From positions 620,001 to 684,000 of the forward strand of contig NC_089185.1 of the NCBI RefSeq assembly GCF_947507565.1: a DNA stretch of 64,000 nucleotides, given 5' to 3'. Position 1 is the first letter of the stretch. The number at the start of each line of letters is the position of its first letter. The notes beneath the pieces were generated by a model that did not search any database, was not told the origin of the DNA, and saw only the letters and a list, made by a program, of their open reading frames with translations. The position numbers were made by a program, and so were the translations under genes. The stretch comes from Oscarella lobularis. Its lineage: Eukaryota; Porifera; Homoscleromorpha; Homosclerophorida; Oscarellidae. This document shows, in pieces, positions 54,666 to 64,000 of the stretch.

Positions 54666-56712
54666 TCAAGCAACTTCACCCCCCGTTCCTTCGGCATCTC
54701 CTGCCTTCTCCTCGCCAACGTTATCCTCGCTTTTATTTTCAGCATCTCTTTCGGAATCTGCAGGCTGAGAAGGTGCCGCCGCTTCCTTTTCATCTCCACC
54801 TGCATCTTTTGTTTTTTCTACGTTTTCCTCCGCTTCCGCGTCGTTGGCCGCTTTTTCAACCGTTGCTTCAGTCTCAACTTCAACTGGTTTGTCTTCGCTT
54901 TCCGTTGCCTCTTCTTTTTTCTCCTCTTTGGCGCTGACGTCCTCATCCTGCTCGTCTTTGCCTTCAGTCTTCTCCTCGGCCTTTACCTCTTCTTCCTTCA
55001 CCACCGCTTCCTCTTTGACCTCTTCTTTGACTTCTTCTTTAGCCTCTTCCTTGATTTCTTTTGCTTCTTCCTTCACCTCTTCCTTGACATCTTCCTTGAC
55101 ATCTTCCTTCACCTCTTCCTTGACATCTTCCTTGACATCTTCCTTGACATCTTCCTTGACGTCTTCCTTGACGTCTTCCTTGACGTCTTCCTTGACTTCT
55201 TCTTTGATTTCTTCCTTGACTGTGCCATCTCCCTCTTCCTGGCGTTCAACAACGTCCTCTTTGCCTTCCTTTGCATCGGCTTTCTCATCCTTCTGCTCTT
55301 CCTTTTCCAAATTTCTCCAGATGTCCGGACCCTGCCCTTTGTATGCCTGAGCGCGCTTCTTTACAACATCCCTGACAATACCTAAAACGCACTTAGACTA
55401 AAATAGAGACACACAGAAAGGCCAGCCGCCTCACCGTCCAAAATAGCATGTGCAACAGACGTCTGATTAAGAGAGCCGCTCACTCTTTCCACAAGCCAAG
55501 GCAAGAAGGACGTCTCCACCTCCCGTTCAACTTGATCATAGAAGTAACCATGCATGTCCAGTGTATTAAACACAGAAGGAACCAAATCTTCAAGGTAGCT
55601 CTGGAAGAAAATTGTTAAAAAAAGGCGTCGCAAATCTCGCAATTTTTACCTGAGCAAATGCCCTAGCGGCTATTTTCTCCATCGTTTCCCTTTCCTCTAT
55701 CACTCTCTTCCTTTCCTGCGCCATTCTTCGTTCCTTCTCCTCGCGATGACGACGATCCTGCTCCTCAAGTCGCTGCGTCTCGACCAACTCGGCGTGACGA
55801 ATCTGCTCGAATTCTCGCTGCCGCTGTCGAAGCGCCGCCAGTTCCTCTTCCTCCATCACTTCCAACAGCGCCTGCTCCATTGTCTTGCCAACCAAAACTT
55901 CGAGAATTGGCTTCACTTCAATATCAAAATCAAACAGCTAAAAAATTAAATAACGTCAAGGTCTCATAGGAAACAAAACTAGATTGGCCAATTGACTGGC
56001 CTATAGTACTGACTGGCTGTACTCAAATTTAGAAAAAAACGCTTTAGTCAGCCAGTCAGTCAGTCCGATAACCAGCGATTATTTCTCTTCTCTAACTAAC
56101 AAAAAATCCTTACGTCTCCCTCCTCGATCTGCGTGGCCACATCGACGCCCGTCTTCGCCGGCACGAATAGCGGCGTTGGCGGCCGATCCAAGAAGGCGTC
56201 GGTCTGCGTTTCGGCTTCGGCCTCTTCGACCCGATCGCTTAGCTCTTCGAGATAGAGCTCCGTCTGAACGTCGATGTGCTTTCGGCCTTCGACCGGATCG
56301 GGACTTCGAGGTTTGAGATGCTGCCGTGCGCGACGACGCGCCGCCGCGCGGCGTCGCGCTTCCTGTTGGCGCTGGATTTCGATGGGATCGGGCTGAGCCG
56401 ACTAGACGAACGAAGTGCTGTCATTTTACCAGGGGGGGCCCCGTGTTCGGATTTTCTTACGGCGGGGAGCGTGTGCTGTGCGTACGTGTTGCCGCGAACG
56501 ATGCGCCGGTCGTACATGATGTTGCCGTACGGTACGGGGTCGTCTCTAAAGAGGGAAAGATCGTTTTCCTGTTTTGTTTGGTTTTGCCTTTTCTCTCACT
56601 GCGTCGCCACAACGTCGCGATATTTCTTTCGCTGGGGCACCGTTCTCGGCTGAGACGAAAACGTGTACGTGCCCTGGCTCGTGTCCGACTTGCGAGGAGC
56701 GACGGCCGCCAT
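54666..56712 (-). CDS. RSPH3: RSPH3, radial spoke head/stalk protein
   Basis: Exon 1 starts at 56712 (MAAVAPRKSDTSQGTYTFSS). Then PYGNIMYDRRIVRGNTYAQH, EARRRAAARRRARQHLKPRS, DPVEGRKHIDVQTELYLEEL, ETQTDAFLDRPPTPLFVPAK, FDFDIEVKPILEVLVGKTME, a charged helix EEELAALRQRQREFEQIRHA, KIAARAFAQ, YLEDLVPSVF, HGYFYDQVEREVETSFLPWL and AHAILDG. These are RSPH3 in order. RSPH3 is a radial-spoke component of motile cilia with an AKAP-type helix. After the conserved core the protein carries a ~210-residue Glu/Lys/Asp tail with ~10 tandem V-K-E-D units, encoded by a 12-bp repeat. Human RSPH3 ends differently, so the tail is lineage-specific. Confidence 0.95.
55082..55205. repeat. 12-bp tandem repeat encoding Val-Lys-Glu-Asp units in RSPH3
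   Basis: About ten copies of a TTCCTTGACATC-like unit (plus strand) with few substitutions (ATC/GTC, GAC/CAC). Read on the minus strand it gives VKED/VKEE. Purine strand is the coding strand. Confidence 0.9.
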
Positions 56713-56910
56713 ATCCAAGAGCGAGAATCAACAAACGACGCGACGCGGTGGGATTGCCTGCTGTTGCTACGAAACCGAAGTCCCGGCAGCGAAGACATAG
56801 CACGCTATGTAAATAAGGCTCATTGTTACGTGTATACAAAAGCGAAAGGCTGTAAATGTACAAACGCACGCAATCTACGGTTTCGTGTTTATGCAATCTT
56901 GAGTACGACA

Positions 56911-59900
56911 CTAGACATCGAAGTCGAGAACCAACAATTTTGTATCTTCTGTCCCGTTTCGGCTGCCAACTGCGCAAACAAGTTTTTTGTCACTACACTG
57001 CACTCTCCATACAACGCCACCTAAACAACACAGAAAAAAGACTCCTGACTCCTGCTTTCGGAGACTCTTTTCTCTTACCACTCCCTCCGCTGTCCAGCTG
57101 CACCAGATTGCGAATAAACTCGCCCGTTTTGATGTCCCATAATTTGACTGTACCGTCGTCGGAGCTGGTCACCACGAAATTTTCGCTGAATTGCAGAGAC
57201 GTTACAGCACTGTGATGTTTATTCGAGCCCTGAAGAGTATGCAGACAATATCCAGTGTTGATATTCCACACCTGAGAGCGAACCAATCAAATGTCTCCCC
57301 TTTTTTTTCCAGACTCAAACTTGCCTTCACAGTTGAGTCTGCATTTCCAGACACCAAAATATTGTTCTTGAGTTCCATTCCGCTTGTCAGCGACTGGTGG
57401 CCTAGCGTTGAAACAGACTCGCATTTCGCGTACTTTGATCTGCGCGCATGGGAGCTCCTTTACCCACTAAAGTATGAACGCAATTTCCGCTTTCGGCATT
57501 CCAAACGCGAATCGACGTATCGAGCGAACCGCTAACGATGTGAACACCATCGAACTAGATACGCAGAAGAAGTGATGGAAATAATTGTGGTACGGACGAA
57601 TGAAGTCACCTGCAACGAGTAAACTCGATTCGTGTGACCCTGCAGCGTATGCAGACATTGCTCCGACTCTGGATCCCACACTTTGACAGTGTAATCATAG
57701 GAACCGCTGACGACTTTTTTGCCGTCGTACTGGACGCTATAGCACGGACCTATCTCCGCATCGTTCAACGGTCTATCGCGTCTTTCTCACCATCTCACTG
57801 CGGCCATGTGACCAACGAGAACGTGCGTGCATTGACTCGTTACGATGTCCCACACTCGCAGCGTGGCGTCGCGAGATCCGCTCACCACCGTCTGCCCGTG
57901 CATTGCCATGCAACGAACTGTCGACGAGTGGCCGTGGAGAGTGTGAATGCAATTGCCAGTCTCGCCATTCCAAACCTCATAGAAGGAAAGAAAACAAGAG
58001 TTACTCAAGATTACATTCAGGTCAGGTCTCCATCTGAACGTTTTTAAGGAAGTACGCCTATCTCTAATTCTTTGTGCGCCCTACCTTGAGAGTTCGGTCT
58101 GTTGATCCGCTGACGATTGTGTTTCCGTCGAACTGGGCACACCATACGCCTCCCGTATGCCCGGTTAGAGTTCGAAGTTGCTAAATCAGGAAGATGAGCC
58201 ACGATGGACACAGCTATACGAAACCGGAGCTCACTTTTCCCGTTAATGCGGACCAAATTTTTAGCGTCGTGTCGTCAGATCCGCTTACTATCTTGTTGCC
58301 GTGGAACTTGAGACACGTTATCTGAAAAGGCAACGTCTAGAGATATGATTTTTTCCCTCCACGCCCGACGTTCATACCACGTGATCATCGTGTCCTTTTA
58401 AAATCTTAGGATTCTTTAGAGCTCCGTGCTGCCAGTTCCATTCAATTCTACTCTTCGTCAAATATACCTAAAATTCAAAAACGAATTCAAACAATTTCGC
58501 CAGTCGATCAGCGTGGAACAAGAACCTGCTTCCATGACTTCACTATGAGTTTTCTTCGGCTCGTCGTCTTATTCATAATAGAGCTGTCAATGTTATGCAA
58601 TCGACATTTTTCTTTCCAAAGTCTACAACAGACGAGCCAAACCAATTATTTGGGAGTACACCCAAGGCAATTGGTTTTCCTCACAGATTATCGTCACACA
58701 ACGCCTTCCAATAGCGACACGTCTGCGCGGCGCGGAGAAGATCGTCTGGCTCCAAATACGACAAGACAATAAAGGCGAGTTCCTTTGGTAGCAGCGAAAT
58801 GAAATCTCTTTGGAATTGCGGTTCGATGATTCCTAGCAAGAATCTCTGCAGCGAAGCGTCGCATCTAAAGAGAGAAGATGTAAATTCACTTTAATAAGAT
58901 TTCTTGATTTCTCACCGATTGACGAGTTCATCCAGTGCGGTACGCCTCTGCTCTCTCGTCCATTCGTTAAACATTCGAAACCACGTTTCCGCATTTTCCG
59001 CCAAGGGAACCGTGCACCGCTTCTTCAGCGGCGTCATGGGAACCGAAAACGACAAGGACGGTCCGCTAAAAAATCAAAAATAGGATAAATATCTTCTATT
59101 TATTAATTTATTTGTTAGTTGCTCACGTGAATGATCCTGTCGATTCCAATCGATTTCGTTTCTTTTCCGAATCGCTACAAGGACTATCGACAGGTGATAG
59201 ATCCCTTTTCCGTCTCTAAAAAACCACCAAAGTCTCAAAAATAGTTTTCCATCTCATTTTTTTCCTTCCCCGCCTACCCAATTTGAGCCCGTTGCCGTGG
59301 CGACCATCCAAGTGGGCGATCCACTGTCTCCCCCTTCTGGTGTCTCCGCATCTGGAGTGCCGGTGAACTCGAGTTCTCGATGAGCGTTTCGACGACGCGC
59401 GCGAAGTTGCCTCGGCGTCATTTCTCGCTTGTTCTCAGAACGAAAATACATCCTAAACGAAAGAGCGGGCGGGGGTGGGGAGGGGGAGGAGGGGGAGAGA
59501 AAGACGTCACACAAACTTCACCGAACGAACTGGGAAGCGCTTAGGATGCGGAGGCGTGTGTTTGCGTTTTTGGGTCATCTGGGGAAAGCTACCCTAGGCG
59601 GAAGTGAGCCCAAGGAGACGCTATCGAAATCTCGTATGTGTTCCCTAGAGACACGGGGGGAGAAGAAAGGGGGGCTCCTTTCTCGAGGACAGAGACTAGA
59701 ACCGCGCACGGGATTCGACACCGCAAAGGATGAGGGACACATCCTGGCTTCAGTGCGACCCTCCCTCCGTCGCGCCAAGGATTCGTGCACCATAGCAGCT
59801 ACGTCGAAAAGTCTTAGGCTCGTTACTGGTCGAACGAAATCCCGCGCGTTTCGATTTAGAAAGAAATGTGTGTGATGACTCGTCGCGATTTTTGTTTTCT

Positions 59901-60213
59901 TTTTTTCGTTTGCGAAATCTCTGTCTGACTCACCGAATCGAATCGACGAACGTTCGCGTGACGCCTTGCACTTTCATTAGATCGACGATCTCTCCAAAGG
60001 GGCCGTTTCGCTGTCGAGAAAAACGATGTGAGATGAGATCGGGGGCGGAAACGGGCGCGAGATGACGAGAGAAGGGAAGAAAGGACGCCGCCCCTCTCTT
60101 GCTCGCTCGCTCACCTCTCGATAGTCGACTATTGCCAGCGCTCTCGCCGGTTTCATGCCGGTGACGGCGATTAGCTGATCGGGCGACGCCGCGTTGATAT
60201 CCAATTTCTCCAT
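56911..60213 (-). CDS. FBXW7: FBXW7/Cdc4 F-box WD40 ubiquitin-ligase substrate receptor with apparent N-terminal helix-hairpin-helix
   Basis: Core from 59452: linker with [61 protein letters not shown] (F-box start), then F-box and eight WD40 repeats: [109 protein letters not shown], ending [10 protein letters not shown]. The three Arg that grip phosphodegrons in human FBXW7 (in STVRC, SGSRD, AVRCV) are kept. It is the SCF receptor for phosphorylated cyclin E, Myc and Notch. The first coding exons (60213-60115, 60010-59934) encode a ComEA-type helix-hairpin-helix and join in phase; see the separate entry. Without them translation could begin at 59451. Confidence 0.93.
59464..59505 (+). other. 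G-rich tract; polypyrimidine tract of the FBXW7 intron on the other strand
   Basis: Six runs of three or more G on the plus strand, able to form a G-quadruplex. On the minus strand it is a ~40-nt C/T tract ending a few bases before the TTTAG acceptor at 59453, which supports that splice site. Confidence 0.7.
59934..60213 (-). other. Two exons encoding a ComEA-type helix-hairpin-helix, probable 5' end of FBXW7
   Basis: Exon 60213-60115 (33 codons) begins [20 protein letters not shown] and ends VDYRE at a GTGAGC donor. Exon 60010-59934 begins [18 protein letters not shown] and ends inside a codon at a consensus GTGAGT donor. Together they are a complete (HhH)2 DNA-binding module like that of ComEA and EEPD1 (L-INAA-LI-TGM--A-AI--YRE-GPF--I-DL--V-GV). 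The next acceptor downstream (59453) belongs to FBXW7 and the phase fits, giving SIRMYF. The intron is 481 bp. Alternative: a separate 59-residue peptide, since reading through the donor meets TGA at once. Confidence 0.65.
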
Positions 60214-60556
60214 GCCGTCGTCGAATCGACTTTTCCGCGCGTTACGATAGCCTCGACGTGTCCGATCGCTTCTCCGGTCGTCTGTTGACGGCAACGGAGC
60301 CCGCGAGAAGGGAAAACACGAGAACGCTATTCAGGAATGTCGATTTAGTGTGTGGGTAACCCTCCCTCTGCGAACATGCGCAGTCGACAATGAGAAGTTT
60401 GAAGCCACGTGGCGATTTGGTGACGCGAAATCTACGGCGCCAATGCCACAACGCGCGAATTCTTTGAGACGTCTCGCAAAACGCTTTCTTTCAGTTGACA
60501 ATGGTGTAGACGCAACGTCTTTAGCTAAACGCTTTCACTCCCGGATTACACGTGCG
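60214..60556. promoter_or_regulatory. Head-to-head promoter region, HhH-FBXW7 and CHCHD7
   Basis: 343 bp between the divergent start codons. GC-rich next to the FBXW7 side. No TATA box; nothing coding recognised. Confidence 0.45.
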
Positions 60557-60917
60557 ATGGCACAGTGGGACGACGCGGCGAACAATCCGTGTCTAGAGGT
60601 GAAATGGCGCCTGCAAACCGCATTCTGAATGCGTATTTTAAGGCAGCAAAGGCATCGTATAAGTGCCTAAACGACAACGGATACGATCGCGTGAAATGCG
60701 CCGATTTCTTCGAAGCGTACAAGAGATGCAAGAAAGATTGGGTCGGTAATGGGTTCTTCTTACTGCGAATCGAGGTAACGAGAGAGTCCATTCGTTGCAG
60801 AACAAGGCGAGAGCCTACAATCGAACGAAGGGACTACCCCCACTCAAACCGAGCGAATTTCGACAAATGACAGATCCGAATAGCTATTCCGTCGACGAGA
60901 AGGCGAATGAATCGTAG
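60557..60917 (+). CDS. CHCHD7: CHCHD7/COX23-like twin CX9C mitochondrial intermembrane-space protein
   Basis: Three exons (60557-60598, 60643-60741, 60801-60917), 85 residues. MAQWDDAANNPCLE is spliced to AAKASYKCLNDNGYDRVKC, creating the first C-x9-C across the intron; the second is C-ADFFEAYKR-C followed by KKDW. The C-terminus has GLPPLKPSEF. NPC, YDR-C and the W after the second motif match CHCHD7/COX23. Such proteins fold by Mia40-dependent disulfides and help cytochrome c oxidase assembly. The second intron needs a weak GTCGGT donor. It converges with the SLAC1-type gene; stops are 145 bp apart. Confidence 0.86.
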
Positions 60918-61062
60918 ACTTCACGTCTTCGGTAAAGACATTTAATTAACTTTCTGACGTAATTAATAAATAATTAATTAAGTGATGGCTTCATCCTTGT
61001 CTCTTTCTTTCGTGTCCTATAGGTTTTTAACTGCATGTGTCAGAGAAAACTTATGATAATAA

Positions 61063-62598
61063 TTATAGATTTTTTGTTTCGTCATTTGATTTTGGCATGT
61101 CTTCTTTCTTCTTATCTTTGCCTTTGGATATCACTGAAACAGCAATAACGGGGTCAATAGGAAACAGACCGCCAGTTGCCACTTTATGTAGGGTTAGAAC
61201 TGCCACAATTATGATGAGCAGTGACGCTAATGCAGCTAATGCAATACCTATGTACAATGACACGGTTGACTTGGTCGACGTAGCATATACAATAAAGCTG
61301 CTTGCCAATGAAGCCATTGACATCGTGTAGGCCCAGTAGCTGAGAGAAAACGGCGTGTCTTTGACAAAAAGTAACAGATGTCGAACAAGCGATAGGAAGA
61401 TGAACAAGGAAATGAAATTAAAGGATTTAGCCAGAAAATTCATCTGCTTGTCAGGTGTCAGTTGAGTCTGCGCCAATGCAGCAGCCGAAGGTGGGGCGAC
61501 AAAGAGAAACAAGATGGGATGCAGGGAAGAATCAAGGGCTTGGAATTTTGTAGTTTTGGCTTCACGAGAATCTTGGGATGGGGTACCCTGATGGCCTCTG
61601 GATATAGCTTGATAAATCGATATGAAGACGAGAAGATAATAGAGAGTTCCTACGGCAAAAAGCAAAATACCTATTTCTTCAAGGCCGACTTGTGCAGCGA
61701 GATTGGCCCCAATGAAATTTCCGATAACTGCCATCTGATAGGCTGGATTTCCTGATTGAAGACTCCTCTTCCGGCTGTACATCCACGCACCATACAGGTA
61801 CAGCTCCAGCACAAACAGCGGCGTCATCACAAAAAAGAAGACAATTTTCATATACAGCTAGTGAAGAAAAAATTGGAACAATGTCTCCATCTAACATCTT
61901 GAACACTCACGTGGTCCAGTGAATTTTCTTCAGCAAGTTGCGTCTAGCAAGAAATCGGCGAAATTATTGATATCATATATTATGGTGACATATACATTAT
62001 ATACCTGGTTGGTCATATTTTTACTTTGACTCTCTGAATTCCCGATAATAAATCGCTGCGGCGTCGCAAGCAGGAGCAGCATCGCAGCGATGAAAGGCGC
62101 GGCGAAAAAATTGACTCGAAGCGGATGTATGAACTCCCTGTAAACGGCGCCGGACCAACGAATTCCCTTTATGACGTAGCAGATGGTCGACGCAACGAGA
62201 ACGAGGAGTCCGACGATCCACAGCACTTCGTTGATGAACGACGGAATTCCGAAGCGACGCGTCATTTCGGAGTGGGCGAGGATTTTCCAGAGGCCCGCTT
62301 GACCGGCGAGGCCGAGCGAAACGCCGAACACGACTACTTTGAAGCGAAGAACAAAGGACCATTCTTCGTCTTCGACGATGCCTTTTGCGTCCGTTCGCAA
62401 TTGATCGAGCTCGGGGCCTTCCAACGTGCCGAGAAAGCGGTCTTCGGTGACGCCTTCCGTCAGGCGGAGCCATCGAGAGAAGCGACGACGCAACGGGAAG
62501 TTTATCATCGACATCATCGCTGTCAGCGGCGGCGGATCGGGCAACTCTTCGATCTTGTCCGGCTCTTCGAGCTCCTTGCGCTCTGTCGCGTCGGTCAT
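61063..62598 (-). CDS. SLAC1/TehA-family (TDT) anion channel, copy A
   Basis: Three exons (62598-62005, 61943-61911, 61857-61063), 473 residues. About ten membrane spans. Motifs parallel plant SLAC1/SLAH channels: FGVSLGLAGQAGLWKIL, VLWIVGLLVLVASTICYVIK, VYREFIHPLRVNFFAAPFIA, LELYLYGAWMYS, NPAYQMAVIGNFIGANLAAQ, LYYLLVFISIY, LHPILFLFVAPPSAAALA, LSYWAYTMSMASL and LFPIDPVIA. The family includes plant guard-cell anion channels, fungal Mae1/Ssu1 and bacterial TehA; they pass chloride, nitrate, malate or sulfite. Such genes are not typical of animals. N-terminal ~60 residues are acidic, with a DPPPL stretch. I start at 62598; ATGs at 62643 and 62709 are in frame but precede unconserved residues. 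Copy B ends 118 bp upstream. Confidence 0.87.
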
Positions 62599-62715
62599 CC
62601 TAGTTTCTTCCGTTCGCTTTTCCGTTCGGGGGGTTAGGTGCATATAGGCTAAGCGCGCATGTGTAGCTAGCATACCATAGCTTGCAAAAATAACAACATG
62701 TGCTTTCATTTGCTT

Positions 62716-64000
62716 CTACACAGTCGACTCTCTGTTCATATTTGTTTCATTCTCTCTGCTCTTGCTTTGCTGCGTGGCTACGTGTATGACAGGATCATTA
62801 GGCAGCAAGTCAGTCACCAATGCCTTATACACCGTCAGTATGGCCACAATCAATATTACAGCTGTTGCTAGACCTGCTAATATTAGGCTGAAATACAACG
62901 CCACGTCTGACTTTGTTGTCGTTGCATACTCAATTGCACCGCTCCCAAGTGCAGCCATTGGAAACGTATAGGCCCAGTAACTGACAGTGAACGGTGTATG
63001 TTTCAAAAATAGAATCAGACAGTGAAGAAGAGACAGGAAGAGAAATAAAGAGATGAAGAAAAACGATTTGGCGAGATGATCCATCTGTTTGTCAGACGTC
63101 AGCTGGGTTCGAGCCAAAGCAGCAGCAGACGGCGGAGCAATGAATAGAAACAAAATCGGATGTAGGAACGGTTCGATCGACCGGAACTTGCTGTGAGGCC
63201 GATGCACTGCATCTCTTCCGGCAAAGGAATCCCCGCCGACTTCTCTAGAAATGACCTGGTAAATAGAGATAAAAACGAGAAGATAGTACAGCGTTCCAAC
63301 GGCAAAGAAAAAGAGACCAATTTCGTCGAGACCAACTTGAGCAGCCAAATTGGCTCCAACAAAATTTCCTACAAGTGCTAGTTGATATGCCGGATTGCCA
63401 GATCGCAGTGTCCTCTTTTGGCTGTACATCCACGCGCCGTATAGATACAACTCAAGCACAAGCAGAGGCGTCATCACAACGAAGAAGAGCGCCTTCATGT
63501 AAATCTAAAAAATCGACCTTAGGACACCCGTTTGTAGACTATGTACGGTGTTACGTGATTAAGACTCAGATGAGTTTTTTCGTCAATTTCCAAAAAGGTC
63601 TAATTAAAATGCCCGTCATTTTAATTTATGTGCATAATTCACACGCTACTTATCACCTCCGAGTCGTTTAGGGTCTGATTGGTCTGATTGGTCGTCGTAG
63701 TTGCATTGCCGACGATCCACCGTCGAGGAGTCGCGAGGAGAAGCAGCAGAGCTGCTACGAAGGGCGCGGCGAAAAAATTCGCTCTGACCGGATGTATGAA
63801 CTCCCTTCGAACGCCTCCAGGCCAGCAAACTGCCTTGGCGATATAGAGAACGGTAGACGACGTCAGGACGACGATTCCGACGATCCACAGCGTTTCGTGT
63901 ACGAACGTTGGAATGCCAAAGCGTTTCGTTGCTCCGCTGTGGGAGAGGGACTTCCATAGTCCCGCTTGACCGCTAATACCGAGTGAAATCCCAAATAGGA
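62716..64000 (-). CDS. SLAC1/TehA-family (TDT) anion channel, copy B, 5' end beyond the window
   Basis: Two exons seen: 64000-63657 (incomplete) and 63504-62716. The first reads FGISLGISGQAGLWKSLSHS, FGIPTFVHETLWIVGIVVL and REFIHPVRANFFAAPFVAAL; the second LELYLYGAWMYSQKR, NPAYQLALVGNFVGANLAAQ, LHPILFLFIAPPSAAALART, VSYWAYTFPMAALGS and LLPNDPVIHV. It is a close paralogue of copy A in the same direction, so a tandem duplication. It lacks the 33-bp middle exon of copy A: GAG at 63657 joins ATTTAC at 63504 directly. The Asn/Thr-rich loop before TM5 has several N-glycosylation sequons (NAT, NQT). The divergence between copies is moderate, so the duplication is not recent. Confidence 0.86.

Noticed and set aside
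55082-55205. Regular 12-bp repeats considered as CRISPR or satellite
   Set aside because: No unique spacers; the units are continuous, in frame and coding inside RSPH3.
59429-59875. Plus-strand 148-residue open frame over the first FBXW7 intron
   Set aside because: Lies on the G-rich strand of the intron; no resemblance to known proteins.
59934-60213. HhH exons as an independent 59-residue gene
   Set aside because: Possible, but the strong GTGAGT donor, matching phase and strong acceptor of FBXW7 make joining more likely; kept as an alternative.

Overview
The window is animal nuclear DNA. Nearly every gene is split by very short spliceosomal introns (often 45-60 bp, GT-AG with at least two probable GC-AG). 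Genes lie on both strands, about one per 3.5 kb, and intergenic gaps are often under 200 bp. The gene set (RUNX with a C-terminal WRPY, a TIAM/still life RacGEF, an ERM protein, FBXW7, GPR143-like, PH-tyrosine kinase, SLC5 transporter) is metazoan. The compactness, together with ciliary genes and a plant/microbe-like SLAC1 channel pair, suggests an early-branching animal; a homoscleromorph sponge such as Oscarella is my best guess. That is inference, not proof. All products were recognised from translated sequence by eye, without database searches.

Layout. 0.6-17 kb and on to 19.1 kb (all minus strand): PGAP3; a cytoplasmic tyrosine kinase with PH domain but no SH2/SH3; acid sphingomyelinase; an annexin; SPAG17; and a double AAA+ ATPase that looks more bacterial than animal. 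At 19.1 kb a bidirectional promoter of under 70 bp separates the ATPase from SAP18 (plus). 20.0-30.3 kb: UTP20 (minus). 30.4-37.4 kb: TIAM/still life with a WH1 domain (minus), head-to-head with an SLC5 sodium/glucose-type transporter (plus, 37.5-40.0 kb). SUPT3H (minus) follows, then 2.5 kb of non-coding sequence upstream of RUNX (plus, 44.3-46.7 kb). CHORDC1 (minus) and GPR143-like (plus) are divergent. Then come ERM, RSPH3 and FBXW7 (minus), CHCHD7/COX23 (plus) and two tandem SLAC1-family channel genes (minus), the second cut by the window end.

The genes do not form one pathway. Recurrent themes are ribosome and RNA machinery (UTP20, SAP18), the ciliary axoneme (SPAG17 central apparatus, RSPH3 radial spoke), cortical actin/Rac signalling (ERM, TIAM, PH-tyrosine kinase) and transcription (RUNX, SUPT3H).

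The most unusual items are: FBXW7 apparently beginning with a ComEA-type helix-hairpin-helix encoded by two upstream exons; the tandem SLAC1-type anion channels; the bacterial-looking double AAA+ ATPase; the PH-linker-kinase architecture; an RD/RS-rich N-terminal extension on SAP18; and RUNX-type sites near RUNX itself.
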